DNA of 8,006 nt from an uncultured Ruminococcus sp. Lineage in GTDB: Bacteria > Bacillota > Clostridia > Oscillospirales > Ruminococcaceae. Numbering within the stretch: position 1 is the first letter of the stretch; each line of letters starts with the position of its first letter. A program made the position numbers and the translations under genes. This document shows, one piece after another, positions 7,774 through 8,006 of this stretch. The notes beneath the pieces were generated by a model, which saw nothing but the letters and a program-made list of their open reading frames with translations, was not told where the DNA came from and did not search any database. Location of the stretch: assembly GCA_947177715.1 (NCBI GenBank), contig CAMWVM010000061.1, positions 1 through 8,006 of the forward strand, written 5' to 3'.

Positions 7774-7778
7774 CCTCC
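7774..7778 (-). promoter_or_regulatory. Ribosome binding site for the TTG start of the DUF4430 gene
   Basis: The minus strand reads GGAGG here, 7 bases before TTG 7766-7764. The strength and spacing of this site support TTG as the real start: the codons after it encode a classical basic then hydrophobic export segment, and there is no nearby ATG in the frame. Confidence 0.8.
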
Positions 7779-7820
7779 GAATAAATTTTTACGATTTTAA
7801 CGTCCTTATTAAACTGCTAA

Positions 7821-7857
7821 AGCGACAGTCCCATTTTTGTCAAAAGATACTGTCGCT
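7821..7857. terminator. 9-bp inverted repeat, possible terminator or operator
   Basis: AGCGACAGT at 7821-7829 pairs perfectly with ACTGTCGCT at 7849-7857 across a 19-base loop. It lies 17 bases after the stop codon of the gene at the right edge and 54 bases before the TTG start of the operon, where a terminator would be expected. On the minus strand the stem is followed by TTAGCAGTTTAATAAGG, a poor T-run, so intrinsic termination would be weak. The loop contains a perfect TTGACA on the minus strand (7843-7838), so the repeat could instead be an operator around a -35 element, although no good -10 lies 16-18 bases downstream. Confidence 0.4.
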
Positions 7858-7874
7858 ATACGCTTTATTTGATT

Positions 7875-8006
7875 TTATTTACTGTTTCTTTTTTGCCTGT
7901 TGGAAATATGAACCAATGCTATTATTCCCGATGATAGCAATAATATTAAAAGAAGCAGATTGTTTTCACTAAAAATACCAGTAGCAGGGGAGCCCCCTCC
8001 TGATGT
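7875..8006 (-). CDS. C-terminal end of a surface protein with LPXTG-like sorting signal (5' end outside window)
   Basis: Only the last 43 codons and the TAA stop (7877-7875) are visible. They encode a Gly-rich linker and a sorting-like pentapeptide (TSGGGSPATG), then a short polar stretch IFSENN, a hydrophobic segment (LLLLILLLSSGIIALV) and a basic tail ending RQKRNSK. This three-part order is that of a sortase-recognised cell-wall sorting signal, with SPATG in place of LPXTG; related S/N-P-x-T-G variants are common in gut Clostridia. If no sortase accepts it, the segment would simply be a C-terminal membrane anchor. The rest of the protein lies right of the window, so its function cannot be named. 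It is on the same strand as the operon but separated by 108 bases and an inverted repeat, so co-transcription is uncertain. Confidence 0.7.
   Translation of the reverse strand, partial: TSGGGSPATGIFSENNLLLLILLLSSGIIALVHISNRQKRNSK

Noticed and set aside
7794..7813. Possible -10 elements TAAAAT (7799-7794) and TTTAAT (7813-7808) on the minus strand
   Set aside because: Spacing to the TTGACA at 7843-7838 is 38 and 24 bases, too long, and no other -35 lies at 16-18 bases; in AT-rich DNA such hexamers are expected by chance.

Overview
The window is AT-rich bacterial DNA with all genes on the minus strand. The ribosome binding sites are strong (GGAGG, AAAGGAG), the proteins are rich in Lys, Asn and Ile, and the gene at the right edge ends in a Gram-positive wall-sorting-like tail. 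Together these suggest a low-GC Firmicute, most likely a gut-type Clostridia (Oscillospirales/Lachnospirales-like). The genus cannot be told from the sequence alone. I see no mobile element, RNA gene or CRISPR array.

Reading right to left, in the direction of transcription: (1) 8006-7875 is the 3' end of a surface-protein gene whose product finishes with SPATG, a hydrophobic stretch and a basic tail. (2) A 108-base gap holds a 9-bp inverted repeat and the ribosome binding site of the next gene. (3) 7766-5724 encodes an N-terminally anchored secreted protein with a Ser/Asn/Asp-rich stalk, about four Ig-like beta repeats and a C-terminal DUF4430 (transcobalamin C-terminal-like) domain. (4) 5711-3867 encodes a secreted alpha/alpha-toroid protein (prenyltransferase/squalene-oxidase-type repeats) with helical stalk repeats and a C-terminal membrane anchor. 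(5) 3852-2902 is a MoxR AAA+ ATPase. (6) 2905-1811 is a DUF58 protein. (7) 1799 to beyond the left edge is a polytopic membrane protein with an extracellular transglutaminase-like domain.

Genes 3 to 7 are separated by at most 14 bases or overlap, so they almost certainly form one operon. The last three are the recognised moxR-DUF58-transglutaminase (yeaD/yebA or TgpA-type) module. The first two look like the alpha (toroid) and beta (DUF4430) halves of a transcobalamin/intrinsic-factor-like protein, split into two adjacent genes, each with its own membrane tether. The most interesting reading is a two-part surface receptor or adhesin made together with a MoxR/DUF58/transglutaminase system that may assemble, process or act alongside it. 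Ligand and reaction are unknown. A corrinoid ligand is only an analogy, and the gap upstream has no room for a cobalamin riboswitch.
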